Below are positions 32,701 through 47,700 of a stretch of 64,000 bases of DNA, in pieces; position 1 is the first letter of the stretch; the number at the start of each line of letters is the position of its first letter. Under the pieces are notes generated by a model. The model had not been told where the DNA came from. It did not search any database and worked only from the letters and a program-made list of their open reading frames with translations. Source of the stretch: Schistocephalus solidus (taxonomy: Eukaryota > Platyhelminthes > Cestoda > Diphyllobothriidea > Diphyllobothriidae); the NCBI GenBank assembly GCA_017591395.1, contig WEDG01000466.1, positions 186,001-250,000 on the forward strand, given 5' to 3'. The position numbers and the translations under genes are program-made.

Positions 32701-35700
32701 CATCCGGAGGTTCCAATGGAACCCTTAGTTTTGTTGAGGGCCAATTGCATTACTTCCCATAAAGCCAGCATTTATTAGATATGAAAAATGCAGTCAATTT
32801 TGTTATTTGCAAGTTTGTTGCTCATCTCTCATCATGAGTCATCAGTCGTCTAGTCATCAGTGCTACCCGGATTTGATTGATGGCCTGTGAAAATTTGATT
32901 GGTTCAGAAGTTTATATAGTCGAGCCGACGGTCAGTATACAGTCAGGGATTTCAAAGAAACCCCTAACTTAAAGGAAAATTGGAAAATATAAACTGATAA
33001 TTGATAAGATTTGACTGCGAGGAGACCGGTCAAGAGATTTCTCATTGGTTTCGAATGCTAAACAGTTCTCGGCGTATTTCTAGGCCGATGAATTTCCCAC
33101 CAATTCTCCTGCTGGAAATAATTCCCTAAGTTCTCCTAAGATTTCTGAACCAGATCACCTAGGCAGTCTGAGGATGATTGTGCTCTGAATGGTGAAACTC
33201 GGAGATGTTCATGCGTTATTGCAAATAAGTCGTATACCATTCGAACGGCACCGAGTAAGAGAAGCCATCAAAACAAAGCATGGTAGTAAATGAAGTATTG
33301 GGTTCATAGAAACGCTTTGCAATTACAGAAAGCATCGAAATTGCAAGATGCCGTTTGCCATTTAAGCTCATGCCACATAAACTTAATGAGTAAAATGGTG
33401 AAATAATAGCAAGGTTTAAACTTGGAAGAAAAACTATGAGCATTAACGGTGTATGATGAAATACAGTCGTGAATATGCACGGCTATGCAGTCCAAGTCAG
33501 ATGCGTAACACATGCGTTACATCAGGCAGCTTATCAGCGTTCACTACCTCATCAAACCGGTGTGATGCTCGCGTTTGTGATCCAATCAATTGCTGGTCGA
33601 ACATTTGAGATTCTTGCGCAAAAAGCGGCCAATCTTTGATTGGCGTACCGCAGGACCTCAACGCAATAAGGTGGGTTTTGGTTTTTTGCAAACCATGTTT
33701 GCAAGCTCTGATAATATTAGTTTCTCCCGAAACCTGCTTTCTATAACTTCTCTCCACCGTTTGGCTGAAACAGGAGGTTTAATTAATCTGTTTTATTATG
33801 CAGCGGATTAAATTCTTCTCCTGGGAAGGTTTAAAATGCGGCAATCTATCTACTTGTATGTGTCTTGTTGAATAAAATATCATTCAAAAATGAAATTTGA
33901 GGTTTTTCGAAAGTTTTTATTTCCGTAGCCCGTATGGGAAATTCCCAAAGCATAGCATAGCTTAGGGATTGTAGGAATGAGGTTTGCTGTACAGTTCCTT
34001 GTCGACAGTTGAGCACTGAGTAAATTAATGGGAAAGAATGTTCTATAAAATTCCTTATAATTATGGAAACTGCCATCTCTGAAGATGTGCTTAAATTGCA
34101 AATAATTGTACAATAATTTTCACGGTTGTTTTTAAGCATCATGATTAGACTAATCCGCGTGATAAAGCGAGAAATCTTAACGTTAGACGGAACTTACTCA
34201 ATTTTGCTCACGTTTTCGTATTTCTGTGCGATATGGCTGAAACCGTCCATAAGGAGGTCCCATTATATTCTGTGCCATATGTTTGGTCACTCCCAGGTTC
34301 AAAGATCTATTTTGTAATCGAAGACCTTCTCTTGTATGTAAATGATCAGGATGGCTATTCATTTTCGATATATTGGTTAAGGGTTTGTACAAATAAACGG
34401 TGGTGAAAGATCCCATGTTGGGAGGATGAACAGTTATCAATTATAGGCACACCTACTAATTGTGGAAACCGAAGATTTTAAATTTACCCTAGGGGTGTCA
34501 GTGAACTCTGTTATCTTGGAGGCATTAACGATTCTCCAGCAAATCTCTTCGTGACTGCTAGTATATGTAAAATTGGCGATACTGGATTCACAAGTCATGC
34601 CTCAAACGTTAGTTCAACAACGTTTTGGAATAGTATAATAATAGTTTATTAATGCAGAATGTCAAACATTACAATGAATGAAATGGACGATGTTGATGAA
34701 TAATTGAACGCAGGAGCAGATCTTATAAAAATTTCACAGTAAAGTTTAACTAAGGACGGTATTGATCAGCATATGGTATTGGCTGCCTCCGAAGAAATGC
34801 CAATTATCACCCACAACATTGTTTCTCCATATCAGATATAATTTAAAACCTTTTCCACACAAGACAAGGAATTTTTACTGATCACGTGGTATTCCTATAT
34901 CAGTACCCTTATTCCCAAATTTAGCATCACTGGCCATTTGATTTTTCTTTGTTATAATTAAACAATCTGCCGACGTACTGTGACAGTAGCAAACACCGCA
35001 ACTAAATTTCCACTAAGGATGTTTCAAGTGAGAAATTCCTTTAAATAAAAAAGACGTGTTCTTTCGCACTCTCTTTGCCGCCAATTATTTTCTCAGAAGG
35101 CTTCTCTGATTATTTTATATCAGGGCAGTTAAGCTAGGCTTTCGATCGCCACTGCTGGTGCTGGGACCACTTGCGTCCGCACCCGAAGACGCTGTGTGGA
35201 TGCAGGGAATCTACCCGCAACTGAACGCAATCATGGGTGCCCTCACTGCTCTCTACACGGTTAGTCAACAACCTTAACGTTTAGTCAGCACGTATTCAGT
35301 AAACTCTATCGCTCATTAACCGGGGCAATGTCTTCTTCATAGGGTAACTGGCTGTGTTTCAGTCCAATCAATTGTTACTAAAACCAAAATACCACCCAAC
35401 TTGAAGTTCTCTAATCCAATAGTCTGCAGCCACTGTACAACACTTTCAGTGAACGTGCTGGAAGTTTAGGAGTCAGTTTGACACCTGAAAAGGACCTTAG
35501 TGATTCGCGTGCTGAAATTTGAACTCGATGTCTGACTTTGGGTAGAGTAAATAACTCCCTGAAATGCCAGCACTTAAATAAGTCCCACCGAATGAATGCC
35601 TCTGTTTCTTGTTTACAGAACATGCATGACTTAAGTAGTACATTTACAACAACCTCTGGTCTCCGACTGCAGTTTATTCTATTCATTAATCCAGGTCACT

Positions 35701-38700
35701 CTGCATCCAATAAAATGTGAGATTTTTAACATCCTGAGGAATTTTCAAGTTAGGAATTAATGCACCGGTATAAGTCTATTTCTTCTTGTGGAACAGAGGA
35801 TGGTTCCTCTCCAACAACGGTGGACATGCCTTTCCTTCTTTAAATTAAACAGAATAGAAAATCGAATGAGATTCACATACGAATAACTGAATTACAAATC
35901 GACTTAATTGAAGCTCGTGAATACAAGCCGCAGTGGCTAATTTCATGTTTGGTAGGCTTCAAAGCAAGCAAATTTAAATGAGCTCCCTGAAATCTGTACT
36001 TTTTTAAGGGTTCCACTCCGATTTCAAGATTCCGTCTCCTTGATATGTGTCTGTTCATTAGGATTCTGCATGCTATGTTGTTTTCCAAAGTCAAGTCAAT
36101 AGGGACTTTTTGGAGCAATCCAAAATACTCCACTCTTGAGAGGTTTCAAGAATACTGTCTTAGGTTTCTATGGATTGGTGAATTAATTCTTGCCCTTAGA
36201 CTCACTTTCTCTCTTCTGCTACTGCCCTATGGTCAGCCGTCTGAGTGCTCATGTGCCCAGAAGGTCGCTTTCCCTTGTTTTCTTTGTATCAAAGAAGATC
36301 TTTCTACGGGTGCGCGCGTTTTTATGTCCACTCGCTTGATTGTACAATTTAAACAGCATGTACTTGGCTCAGTTTACACATCCATTTTCGTTCGCTGAGT
36401 GATGTTCCCTTAAATTTGTCTAGCCCCTGGAAATAAGGGAGGCGTTCCCCGAAAGGGCGACGAAGTACGACAAATTAGGAGTTTACAAGCCAGCCAGAGA
36501 TGTTCTCAAGATTGCTTGGGCAATGGAGGAAGGACGCGGAGTGGCACGGGATATCTGCGGATCCGATCCAGAACGGATGTCCGCCTACCGAATTGTTGAG
36601 TACCTCGAGCAGGTGTTTCGAAATGACAGTCAGGTCAGCATGAAAGCCGAACGTGTGGATCCGATCAAATACCCCTTCTGTGCCGCAGTCAACAGGGCTG
36701 CCAAAGGTTTGTTTTAGTTGTGCTAGTTAACTTCTGCGTCCTTTAATTGGTGATATCCCAATTTTCCGGCTATTGGCAAGCACAAAAATGGCACAACAAA
36801 TTCTTGTTTTAATAGTTAAAGCCTACTGACCTCACTGCAAGAGGTCAAATTCAATTTCTGAACTAAATATATCGCCTCTCTGAATAAAGATTAATTTACT
36901 TAGGGAGTTCTGCACCCCTTAGGAACGTGTAGATATACAATAGGATAGTAAGTAGGCGAACTAGACATCAGTGGTCACACCTACCATTTTACTTTCTCTT
37001 CTACGCCTGCAGACGACAACTGGCAGATGTGTTTTGAGAATGAAGTAGAGATTGTTATGTCATTGTATGCATTACAGCTCAGCAGCCTTTATTTTAACTT
37101 TCAAACATGATACATCCCTTTCACCCGTTGCTCTAAAATGAGTTCTGATCCATCAAAAAGAAAAAACAGATTATACTACCTTTCGGTTTACGTTCACCAT
37201 TCAGCAGTATATCAGGATCTGACAGTTATTGACTTCCTATTTTTCTGCAGTAGTGTAAACCCTCTGGAGTGCTGTCAAACGTATTTCTGATAAGGTTCAT
37301 ATCAGTGAATTATGTTCGGGATGCTAAAACTCTTACATTTTATCGTGTCAGATGAGTGGCATCGCCACCGTGATACAGACATATCTCGGTCCCTAAATTT
37401 TTTTTATGAATTATCGTGTTCATACTCCCCAAAAGAAGTAGAGACGCGTTCATGGGCCGAGGTATAGTTAAAATGAAGTATTTTGGCTGCCAAAGTTTTG
37501 TTGAGTCACAGCTTTTTGACCTTATTGGGATTTTCCGTCTAACACGACTCTAAATATGACACCATAAGTCTTCGTGGAAATAATCGCAGCGTTTGAAGCG
37601 CCGGTATGCGCATGATATTGAATCGTGACCTCTAATCTTTAGCTTGACTTCCACCTCTCTAAAACGACGTTTGGTTTTCAGAGAATTCCAGCCGACTCAA
37701 TTGAAAGCGTGAATACGCATCTCAAATGACAGCTAGCAGCGGTTTACGAAGAAAAATATCATAATCCGAAGATAACTTCTTCATTACAATGGCTCGAACC
37801 TTTTCAAGAATTTAAAGGAACGCACGTTCTAGGATTTTAGATTACGATAAATTCTTACCTGCTACCTACGAGAACGGATAACCAACTACCTTAATTTCTG
37901 GTTTTTAGTCAGTATTCTACTAATGCACATTATTTTGTGGCTGTCATTCATCACAACATGATCTTCGCACATGACTTTAACTTTCTAAAGTGATACATCC
38001 CTTGCGGTTTTGCTGTTAAATGAGTACTTATCCACCAACTCTTCCTGTGAGCCTTGTTCCGCCTCGCCGCACGCCTAATGTTATAGCAGTGATCAGCGCA
38101 CGTACGTTGGCCGGCCTGTTAGCCGTTGTTTGGTTCTGGCCGTTCCGCTATCGACAAATGGCGGACTCGGATGATGTCTGCCCCCTTCGCGGTTGCCATG
38201 GTTGCCGCTACGTCAGCGCGCTTGTGGGCCTCCCCCTCGTCAGACGGTAGACTGACCAACCCTTACTGCTCGTACTTAATGCTTTCGGTCTCGCGGTCAG
38301 GTGACTCCCGTTCAGTGCCTCCTCTTTCCTTTGGGGTTGTCGGCTGTCGGCCCCGTCATTTACTACGGGCTGTCAAGCCCCAAACCTTAGTCCGGCCACC
38401 TTTGTCGAATCTGGGGCGGCCTAGTTTTTGCGGAAAACGTGATTCTGCAGAGGACTTGGAAAACGTTTAGAGATAACTCCTTAGTGGGAGCATACGCACA
38501 TTGGTGACTGCTGCGGATCGGAGTCTTAGCTTATAAGCAGAGGCGAGAGGGAGTCAGTCTGCACAGTAGGAAATATTTCCACAAATTCCAGAGACATATT
38601 CATTTTATGACCAACCAGGAGAAAATGGATGTGTGCTCAACTATTAAGATAACCGAAGCATTCAACTGTCGAATCTTCGAACGGCGAAACGACGAAATAT

Positions 38701-41700
38701 GAATTTACCAGGAGAATATCGTGTTTTCCAAATGCACGAGTACTTGAGGAATAAAATTCGGGCTTATTTGCTCAATTAGTCCGTTCAATGCGTTAAAATT
38801 GAACAATGCTTCCGCTGGAGGGTGGTTAGTCGCGATCGAAACACAAAAAGGTTTTTCAATTAGCGACTCAACCAGGCTTCTGCTGCAGCAACAGTGAGGT
38901 AGATGCAGTGCAAGTTTACTCTCCCTATAATCCGGCGCACCACCCTGCTCTGGTGCATATGGTGGACATCTTCGAAAACGACAGTCGAATTTCCAGGGCC
39001 ATTTCTGAGATTGAGTTTCCTATTGATGGCTCTGGGTTCAACGGGTTTACGCATATGCAAATACCCCTGATCATCTATTCGTCAGGTGTGTTGTGCGTAT
39101 CTGATAGCTTAGCCTTGGAATCAAGACTTTTCCCCGACAGGGGCACTAGAATACGCAGTAGGGTTTGATTATATACCCCCACCCAGACAAGGAAAAGAAC
39201 GAGGAACCGGCTATAATCCAGTTGACTTGGCGCCAACTTGCGGGGAAAGTGGGGTTAAAGAAAAAATTTGGGGCTAGGGTTATGGTTAAGATTAGTGGTA
39301 GGGATGCGTTGTATGGCCGCCTAAACAGGAAACAGGTAAGGAACCGCCCACCATGCATATGTTTTTACGCTAAATTGTAAAGGAAATTAAGTTTAGGATT
39401 AAGGTGGGGGTTAGGGTTAGGTTTAAGTTTTAGATTATGGTCGCAGTTGGAGGTTAGGGTCGCGAGTTGGCTAATTGTTAAAGTAATTACCATGTTACCT
39501 GAAGGATTTAGGTTTAGCTAATGGTTGGGGTTAAGATTAAGGTGACAGTTGAGTTTTATGTTGAAGGTAGTGTTAGAATTGAGACACGGGTATAGTTTAC
39601 CTGACTGAAGTTTACCGTAAGGGCACCTATTTTAAGCGGGCGGGGCAGTGTCCTGTTTAGGCGGCCACACAAGGCAACCCTTCCAGGTTACTGATACGGT
39701 TGAGGTTCGCATAAGGTTATAATTTAGAGTTAGGGCACGATAATATTTTACCTTATTAAATTTAGCGCAACATCACCTGTATAACGTTGACGGGGTGTCC
39801 CTATTTCCGTGTCGATTTTTTTTCGATATTCAAACGGAATTTCCATCTATTTCCTATTTTTTGGCGTCTAAGTTTTACATCTGAGGCAACTGATTATTGA
39901 TCAAGGAACTTTAACCACTGCGTGGGGGATCCACGCCATGTAGACTAAGGGGAGGAACGTTCAGTCTCACGGAAGTGACGTGTACGTTCGAAGTGCCAGT
40001 CTTAGTCGGAAATATCTGTTGACTCCTCGCCTTTCCGTCGCCTGATGAGTTCGCAGACCCTCATTTTCAGGTGACTTTAAAATTTCAAACATTTCACTCT
40101 CAGGTGACAATGAATTTTAATCGTCTGTCGCTACTACCTTGTCTATGATACATGCAGATCACAACGCGTTAATACTAATTGAAGATGACAAGTAATCACG
40201 GCACTGGGTCGAAAACAGCCATAAGTGTTTTAGGATGCTAGGTTTAAAAACATTATCTGCGTCCATTTTATTTTGCTCTAAGCATGAGTTTCTCATGTCC
40301 ATGACTGAGAGGACGACAGGAAGAATTCACCAAGTCCCTATAATTTGAGTAGTTAAGTAGTGGTGTTACACGTTAATAATCGTACTGTTACCCCAATATT
40401 ATCAGGTTATATGACCTTATTGTCACTCCAGTAAGGCACCAAGCATAGTTTTGAAATTCAATTTCACCATTCCTGGACTTCACATCGACAGGTATGTTCA
40501 TGTGGGGTGAGCACTCTGACAGAATAGTCCACCGGCATTGACTGACTCCCGCGTAGGCAGTAATTGCAATTCGGTTCCATTCACCACAACAGGATCTTCA
40601 CAGATGACTGTAACATTCTAACGTGATACATCCCTTGTGGTTTTTGCTGTTAAATGAGTTATTTTCCACCAAATCTTCCCGTGTACCTTGTTCCGTCTCG
40701 CCGCCTGCCTCCTGTTATAGCAGTGCGCAGCGCATGTACGTTGGCCGGCCTGTTAGCCGTTGATTGGTTCTGGCCGCTCCGCTATCAACCAATGGCGATT
40801 TCGCGTGATGTCTATCCCCAATGGGAGTGGTCACGAAAAGTAGATTGAGATAGGAAGCATGCTGATCATTGATGAAGGTTCCGAGTTTTAAGTACTTTTA
40901 GGGAAGCGTCCACAGATCTGAGATCCTTTAACTCCTTGCCAGTCTCGTGGACAGAATATATATCGCAAACGGCCTGCTCTACCGATTCCGTTTGGTTTTA
41001 TCATTGAGCTCTCCATAACTAGGATACACTGCTTTACAGCATTTCCAACTCGTAGGGTACGTACAAGCTGAAGACTTGAATTGTTTGCATTTTACAGGAC
41101 ATCAATGACATAATTGGCGCATAGTGAAAATTGAGTACAGGGATTTCCGAACGCCCTAGGAAACGTTTCTACTAACAGACAAGGGCATCAACTTTTATTA
41201 CAACGGTACCAAAATTAAGAAAGTTTAATCAGATCATAGGGATTGTAGAGTTGTGCTGCATCTAACGCACGCTCTCCTACTCTTTCACTTCGGCCAGATG
41301 TCAGCACGGAGTCACGATGATCGGAGACATGAACAAGCCCGTTGGCTGAAAAAAACTGACCACCGTTTACTCGCACCACACACGCCAGGTTTTCACAGAA
41401 AATAAATGATGATGACTAGAATCCCAACTGAGAACGAGTGACATAGAGAGCCCATTAAGACGGAAATGTTTTAGCCCAACTCGCCCATTTGAGAAAGGTT
41501 CCAGTTATCATGTCAGTAGGCAGCCTTCCAAGCCGCGGCCTCAAGCGTACCGTGATAGTTTATGGTGAAAACGTATGGTGAACTGCACATCGAATTTTTA
41601 TTACTCTGTCAATGAACATGCACGGATATATTCGCCAGTGTATAAATTCTGGCCTTTTTATCGCAACGCTAATTTACTAGGTATCGGTAAGGCAACAGTC

Positions 41701-44700
41701 ATTCTAACGAACTCATATATCTGACATCGGCTGCCTGCCGGGTCTGCAGCAATTGAGTATGACGTAGCATGCATGGCAGAGAGAGGTGATCTTCGAATAA
41801 AACTTCAGGAGTGGATAACTGAATGTTGCATCACCTGTTGAGATAGAGTGCCTTGCGAGCAAGCAATGGATATGGTGTAAGTGCACAGGATCAGCTATCG
41901 GTATAATTGTTTTTCAAAGCTGATTGGTTTCTGAAACGCCAGATAATCAGAAGTTAGTGAACTTTTCTGTTTACAGGAATCATGTGAATTGGACGGGGAT
42001 GGAGTGTGTGGCTATACCTTGTCCGCATTTTACCATTTGGATTGCTGGTTGAAAAGCCTATTCAGATCAGAGATCCCCTGGGAAAATTAGGTTTAGGATA
42101 AAGGTGAGCGTTAGGGCAAAGTTAAAGGTAACTTTAAAGGTTTAGATTAAGAATAAAGTAAGGGTTAGGTTAAGAATCAGGCCAAGGATTTAGATTTGGG
42201 TTTGTATTAAATATAGGATAGGGTAGGGCTGGGGTTAAGATTAAGGTTACAGTGTGATTTGACGTAAGGGTTAGCGTTAGCGATAAGACGCCTGAAATTT
42301 ATCACAAGTGGGCTGGGTGGTTCCTTTTTCCGTGTTCTGGTAAGGCTGCCTTAACGCGTCTTACGAACACTGCATCAGAAACGGTGGCCTCATTTGATTT
42401 GCTCCGTTTCTAAATCTGTGAATTTTGTTCGAGTGGATCCATCTGGCTTTACACTTATCCTTTCAGCAATTACAGACTGCGCATATGCACACTCTCAAGA
42501 AGAAATAAAAATCTTTTAATTTTTCTAGGTGTTGAACGCCATGATGGTCGCATAGTGACGATGGAGTACCAGGGTTCGGGTACGCCTCAGGAAACTCTCC
42601 TCTTCACTGGCAAGGGCATCACCTTTGACACCGGAGGTGCCAACATCAAGACACATAATTACATGCAGGGCATGCATCGAGATAAGTGTGGAGCCGCGGC
42701 AGTGGCTGGCTTCTTCAAGACCCTCAGCATGCTGAAGCCAAGGTCTCTCAAGGTGATGGGCTTTATGGCATTCGTTCGTAACAGTCCAGGTGCTGACGCC
42801 TACATTCCAGACGAAATCCTCACCAGCCTTGCTGGCCGCCGTGTACGAGTAGTGAACACGGACGCCGAGGGTCGCGTGGTCCTAACTGACATGCTTTATT
42901 ACGCTAAGGAGGTGGTGAGTCCTTGAATTCTCCTAAAGAAATCTCATTGTTACTTCAAGCCTTAAGGATATTTTTTCCTCGAGCTTCATGTAGCATTTTT
43001 TCTATTTTTGGACTGAAAATTTGAGTTAAATTTTCAAACTTTGTATTCAAGCCTACCAGTGCAGTTTATTCATTTGCATATTAGGATCTCGTTTTGAATG
43101 ACAGTTAACTCTATGAAGCATAGTCAGCACATTCTATAAACTTGGAAATATCGGTCTGTTCGCTCACTTAAATAGGTACAGTTATGCGGATTAAGAATTA
43201 CTCACGAGCCCATTTTAGCGTGTCTAGTGTTACTTATTATGTAAATAATAAATACTACTAAATTATGTGAGTATGACAGTATATTGCATTCGAAACCCGC
43301 ATCATAACATGTCGCATACCATGTTTGCAACACTTTTCGTTTATCTAAAGGATTTGCTAAATGATACTGGTACACTCTACTCCTTATGCTAATAAGAATT
43401 GACATTCGATTTTCATAGGAACGCTACACTGTGATGTTAATTACGACCATCCAACAGATGATTATTTTGGATAGTAGAAGATAACTTCAGGAATGACGAT
43501 CCTAAGGGGTAATGTGGAACTCTTTGGCGTGTTAAGATTTTTGTTTGTAACTTAAAAATGCGAGTAACTACACGTCCAGAAGTTTCGTTAAACTTTAGAA
43601 TTGTGAATAGAAGCCAGTTACTGAAGTATGTGGCGTTAGTAAGTGCATTCCATAAAAGATGGGAAAACGCGCGTTAACTAATTAATTGTTAATTATTTTG
43701 ATGCGTTCAGCATAATTTTGCATCATTTGCTTATACAGCGCAATACTCATTCAATTTAACATGTAATGATAACAGATAGGTGGAGGAAGTACAGATTATG
43801 GTTTTTTATTACTATCAACCAACTATTAAATTTTTCCGGACTGTCGGTCCTGGGTTTCGATCATTAATCAATTAACTGCATTGGGAATGCACGTTAACAG
43901 ATCCTGGTTTCCACGCTCAGTGAACTTTCATAAATACAACTTCTACCGCTGTTTTTTTCAGGCCAGACGTGACTGCTTGCAAAATTTGCACCACGAGCCC
44001 TCGTTTCCGAATCATGTCCATAGTAGCAGTCTCGCAGTTGATTCACCTGCCAGGTACCCCAAACTTAACTGATTCTAACCTGCAGCATTTTGTGAATTTT
44101 AGGCACTCAAAGAATCCAACCCACATATTTTCTCCATCGCCACGTTGACTGGACATGCAAGAACAACCTACCTGAATTACCCAGTAAGTCTGACTAAACC
44201 TCACTAGGAGTGTGTCTTAGTTGCCTCCTAAATGGATCCCATAACAAATGCACTCGACTGACAAAGGACTAGGCCAGGTTACAGCATGCGTTATTGAGGA
44301 TGTGCATCCATGAAAAGTATTCACGCCGTCCGCGCCACCTGCGCTCGACCGCGTCCCCGATCTCTTTGACGCGGGCTTGACACCGAGCCCAGGACTGTGA
44401 GGAAAGAGATACTGCAATTTTTCTTCCTGCCCAAGGCACCATCCTTGCCGGCGACAAGGTACCCGTGGACATCGTCCTGCACGACGGTCCTGTTTACTAG
44501 GCCGGTGTATCTTCAGACCTCATCGGTAGAAAGTTGATCCCTACGTTTCCTAAAACTCAGAGTAAAAAATTGGTATTTTTTAATAAGTACACAGTTACGA
44601 AATAAACAGTGTTATGGAAAGTATTTTCTTCTTAATACTTTGACCTGCGCCTAAATACACAAACCATTGTCTGACGTTTTGCGATCTACTTGACTATGAT

Positions 44701-47700
44701 TCCTAGAAGTCTAAAGGTGAAAAATAGTTGTTTGTGCACTGATGGCTATTAAATATCTAGCGATGTTTCTCAGAGCTAAAAGGAAAAAACATACCCGCGA
44801 CCAGTAAATATAAGCGCGTTTGTTTTTACTGGGTTGAAGATTACTTCTTTGTAGATTGTGGATGGTGTATATTTGCAAACTTCACCATTTGAATGAACGG
44901 AGATCTCACACCCCTGTTGAAAGAAATTAAAATTTAAACTGTATTATTTATGTGGAGAAAATGCTGTTTAGGTCATCACGTGATCGGTAGGATTAACCAC
45001 TCAAATATGTTTCAGTGCATACCAATCGTGTTACATGTACGCTCCGTTATTTTATAAAACGTAGTATTCCTTCAACAGCATCAAATATGCTTGTGATTAT
45101 TTTGCCAGAATGCCGTCACTGTAGTCATAAAAGTCTAAAAAGCGGGTAATCTGTCAAAACCTTAACCTTCCGTCACTAGGACTTTAAGATTAGTTTCCAT
45201 TAGATGTTTCCTGGAATAGCTAGATAATTTCCTTCCATTGTATCCGATGGAAAATGCATTTAGTACGTCCTTGCCAAAATGGGTGGGCCTAAGACAATTT
45301 CGAGGATGTGACGGAACATTCTACAAATTAGCCCTTTGGGCCCCTCTACCGAAAAAAAGTAATTACATATGTGGTGGCCCCCTTCTTGATTGTCCATGCT
45401 GCCCCCTCTCATGAAGATATCAATTGGGTTGTGTAGAGGTGTACCACACCATCGTTTCCGATATAATTACCCACCCCAGTTTAGGTAACATAGGAGGAAA
45501 GTGCAAATTCAGCACCATTTAATGTTGTCCTAGTTAGCTCGTGTAAAGTAATCATTTTAGTCACTTGTAAAATGTGGTTTTCAGTCGTGCCTCTGAAGCT
45601 TTTTCGTTTGGAAATATTTAATCAGCAAACAGCATACAAAAGTGGGGCAGACAAATCATTGGGAACCTGAAATATTTTTTTAAAACCAATGGGTCCTGGT
45701 GCTGGCAAGCGGAGCAGTCGTTTTGATTCGATTTCTCTAATTGCAATGACCCAGACAATTCACAGTTCGAAGACCACAACATAAGTTGATGCTGTTGGTG
45801 GATCCAGTGCAGATATGAATTATTCTGTGATCCTCTGTTACAGGTCTCTTCCTGCAGTCTGTTAAGTCTGGTGAAACTAAAAGCGATCACACCAATCAGG
45901 GTGTCCTCGGCTTCTGCTTTTTTGCACTTTTTTCACATTTGTTTTGCTTTATAAATAGTAAATAAAACTTTATAATCTTCCGAAAAGCGCATATATATAA
46001 GAACGCGCACCTCTGCTCTCATCCTCTAGCACCCTTAGCATTAACAAATTTGTAAGGAAAGGCTTTGCAAGTTACTGTCGAATCTTTCTTCAGGCCGTCA
46101 TGGACAACGGACCTGCGCGAAAGATAAATGCAGCGTCTTCCCTAAAAAACGCTGGAGATAAGATATCGGATATGGTAGAGGTTAGTTTATTTGTAATTAC
46201 TCTAGAGCTTTGCATTGGGTGAGTATTTTACTCTCCCGAGGAGATTCTTCCTTCTTAAGTGAATATTTAAATGCATTTTCACGTCTACTATTAGATCCTT
46301 CGGTAGAAGTTTTAAAGTAGTTTATAAAGACGGCCATTGACACAAAACTCTGTGATCTGAGCTCACTGGTCACAAATACAGAATGCCGCACTTGAGGCTT
46401 GAAGGCCGGGAGTGATAAAATCAACAAACTCATAACGGTAATGAGCTTAATTTTGAATAACGATAACATGTTACGGCAGCAGATGTGTTGGAGGCCCCCT
46501 GTTCCCTCGGAATAATAACCGGCGCCTGGAATATGGAGGATTTTCCGCACCTGACAGAGTCCTGCAAATCACCAGAGTCCCTACTGATTATTTAACCATT
46601 AAGCCGTTAAATAACCTCATTGTGTGTACAGTATCCCGAAGATTTAGGCTTTCGTTTTTGAAATGTTTGTGGAGATTTGAAAGAGTTTTCACTCACCATT
46701 TTGGTTGCTCTCCTTTAGATATCAACAATCAGACGAGAGGACTATGAGATAACGAATGGTCAGTCGGAGTATGAGGACTTGATGCAGTCTTATCACAAGG
46801 GCACTTCTGATTACGGCCGAGGACATCAACTTGCAGCCGCCTTTCTCCTTCGAGCAAGTGGACTCGACGAAGTAAGTTGCCGTCTCTTTAAGGCTTCTTA
46901 TTTGTTTGCACATAGCTCCCTTCAGTCGATCGGGATGTGTTTCCGTTCTAAGTAAAAGTAATTACTGAGCACACATTGGATAATTAGGCCACGAAGTAGA
47001 AACTTTGTTGACTTTGACTTACGTTCGGCTAGTTGAAGCTGACCATTATGGACATATAAATATAAAGATTACGAAAGGGTGGCACTGACAGTTCTGCGGA
47101 GATAACATACTCGTCCTTTTATGCCTTGGAGTTCACTCTAGGGTCCTCGCAGGTCGTCACATGGCGCCTAGTGGCATAGGTTTATAATTTGGCCCCAAAC
47201 ATATTACATGAACCTGGAATAACCGTTTATGTTATCTCAGCCGTCATCAGCCAGTCATAGCCCATCCCAGGTGTGGACCACCTGAGATTCTGCCCCAGGA
47301 CCTTTGTTCGTGGAGTGTAACGCTACCATTGAGTCACGAGCCAGTTGCCCTGTGGGTGTGATCGGGAATATGAATTATGATAATGTGGCACTCACCGACT
47401 TGGTGACTAAACGTGCTCGTTCTGTTACGCCATGGAGCTTAATTTAGAGCCTAGATCCGGAGCACAATCGGCAGGACATCGAGCCCGTGTGTCAATAGTA
47501 GAGTTCTACACCCAATAACCAAATTTCTGGGGTTCCAATCTCAGGTGACCAACACCTGGACTTGGGTATGACTGACTGATGACAACTCATAAGCCAGATA
47601 TGGCTAATCTGGTCTCCCTTAACTTTTTTGGTATTCCTTTATCTGCACACAGCTATATGGTGAAGACTTTATACCGTACTCCTGTATTTGCGCTCAGCTC

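Noticed and set aside
40050..40075. CTGATGAG hammerhead core
   Set aside because: No GAAA core word or stem partners follow.
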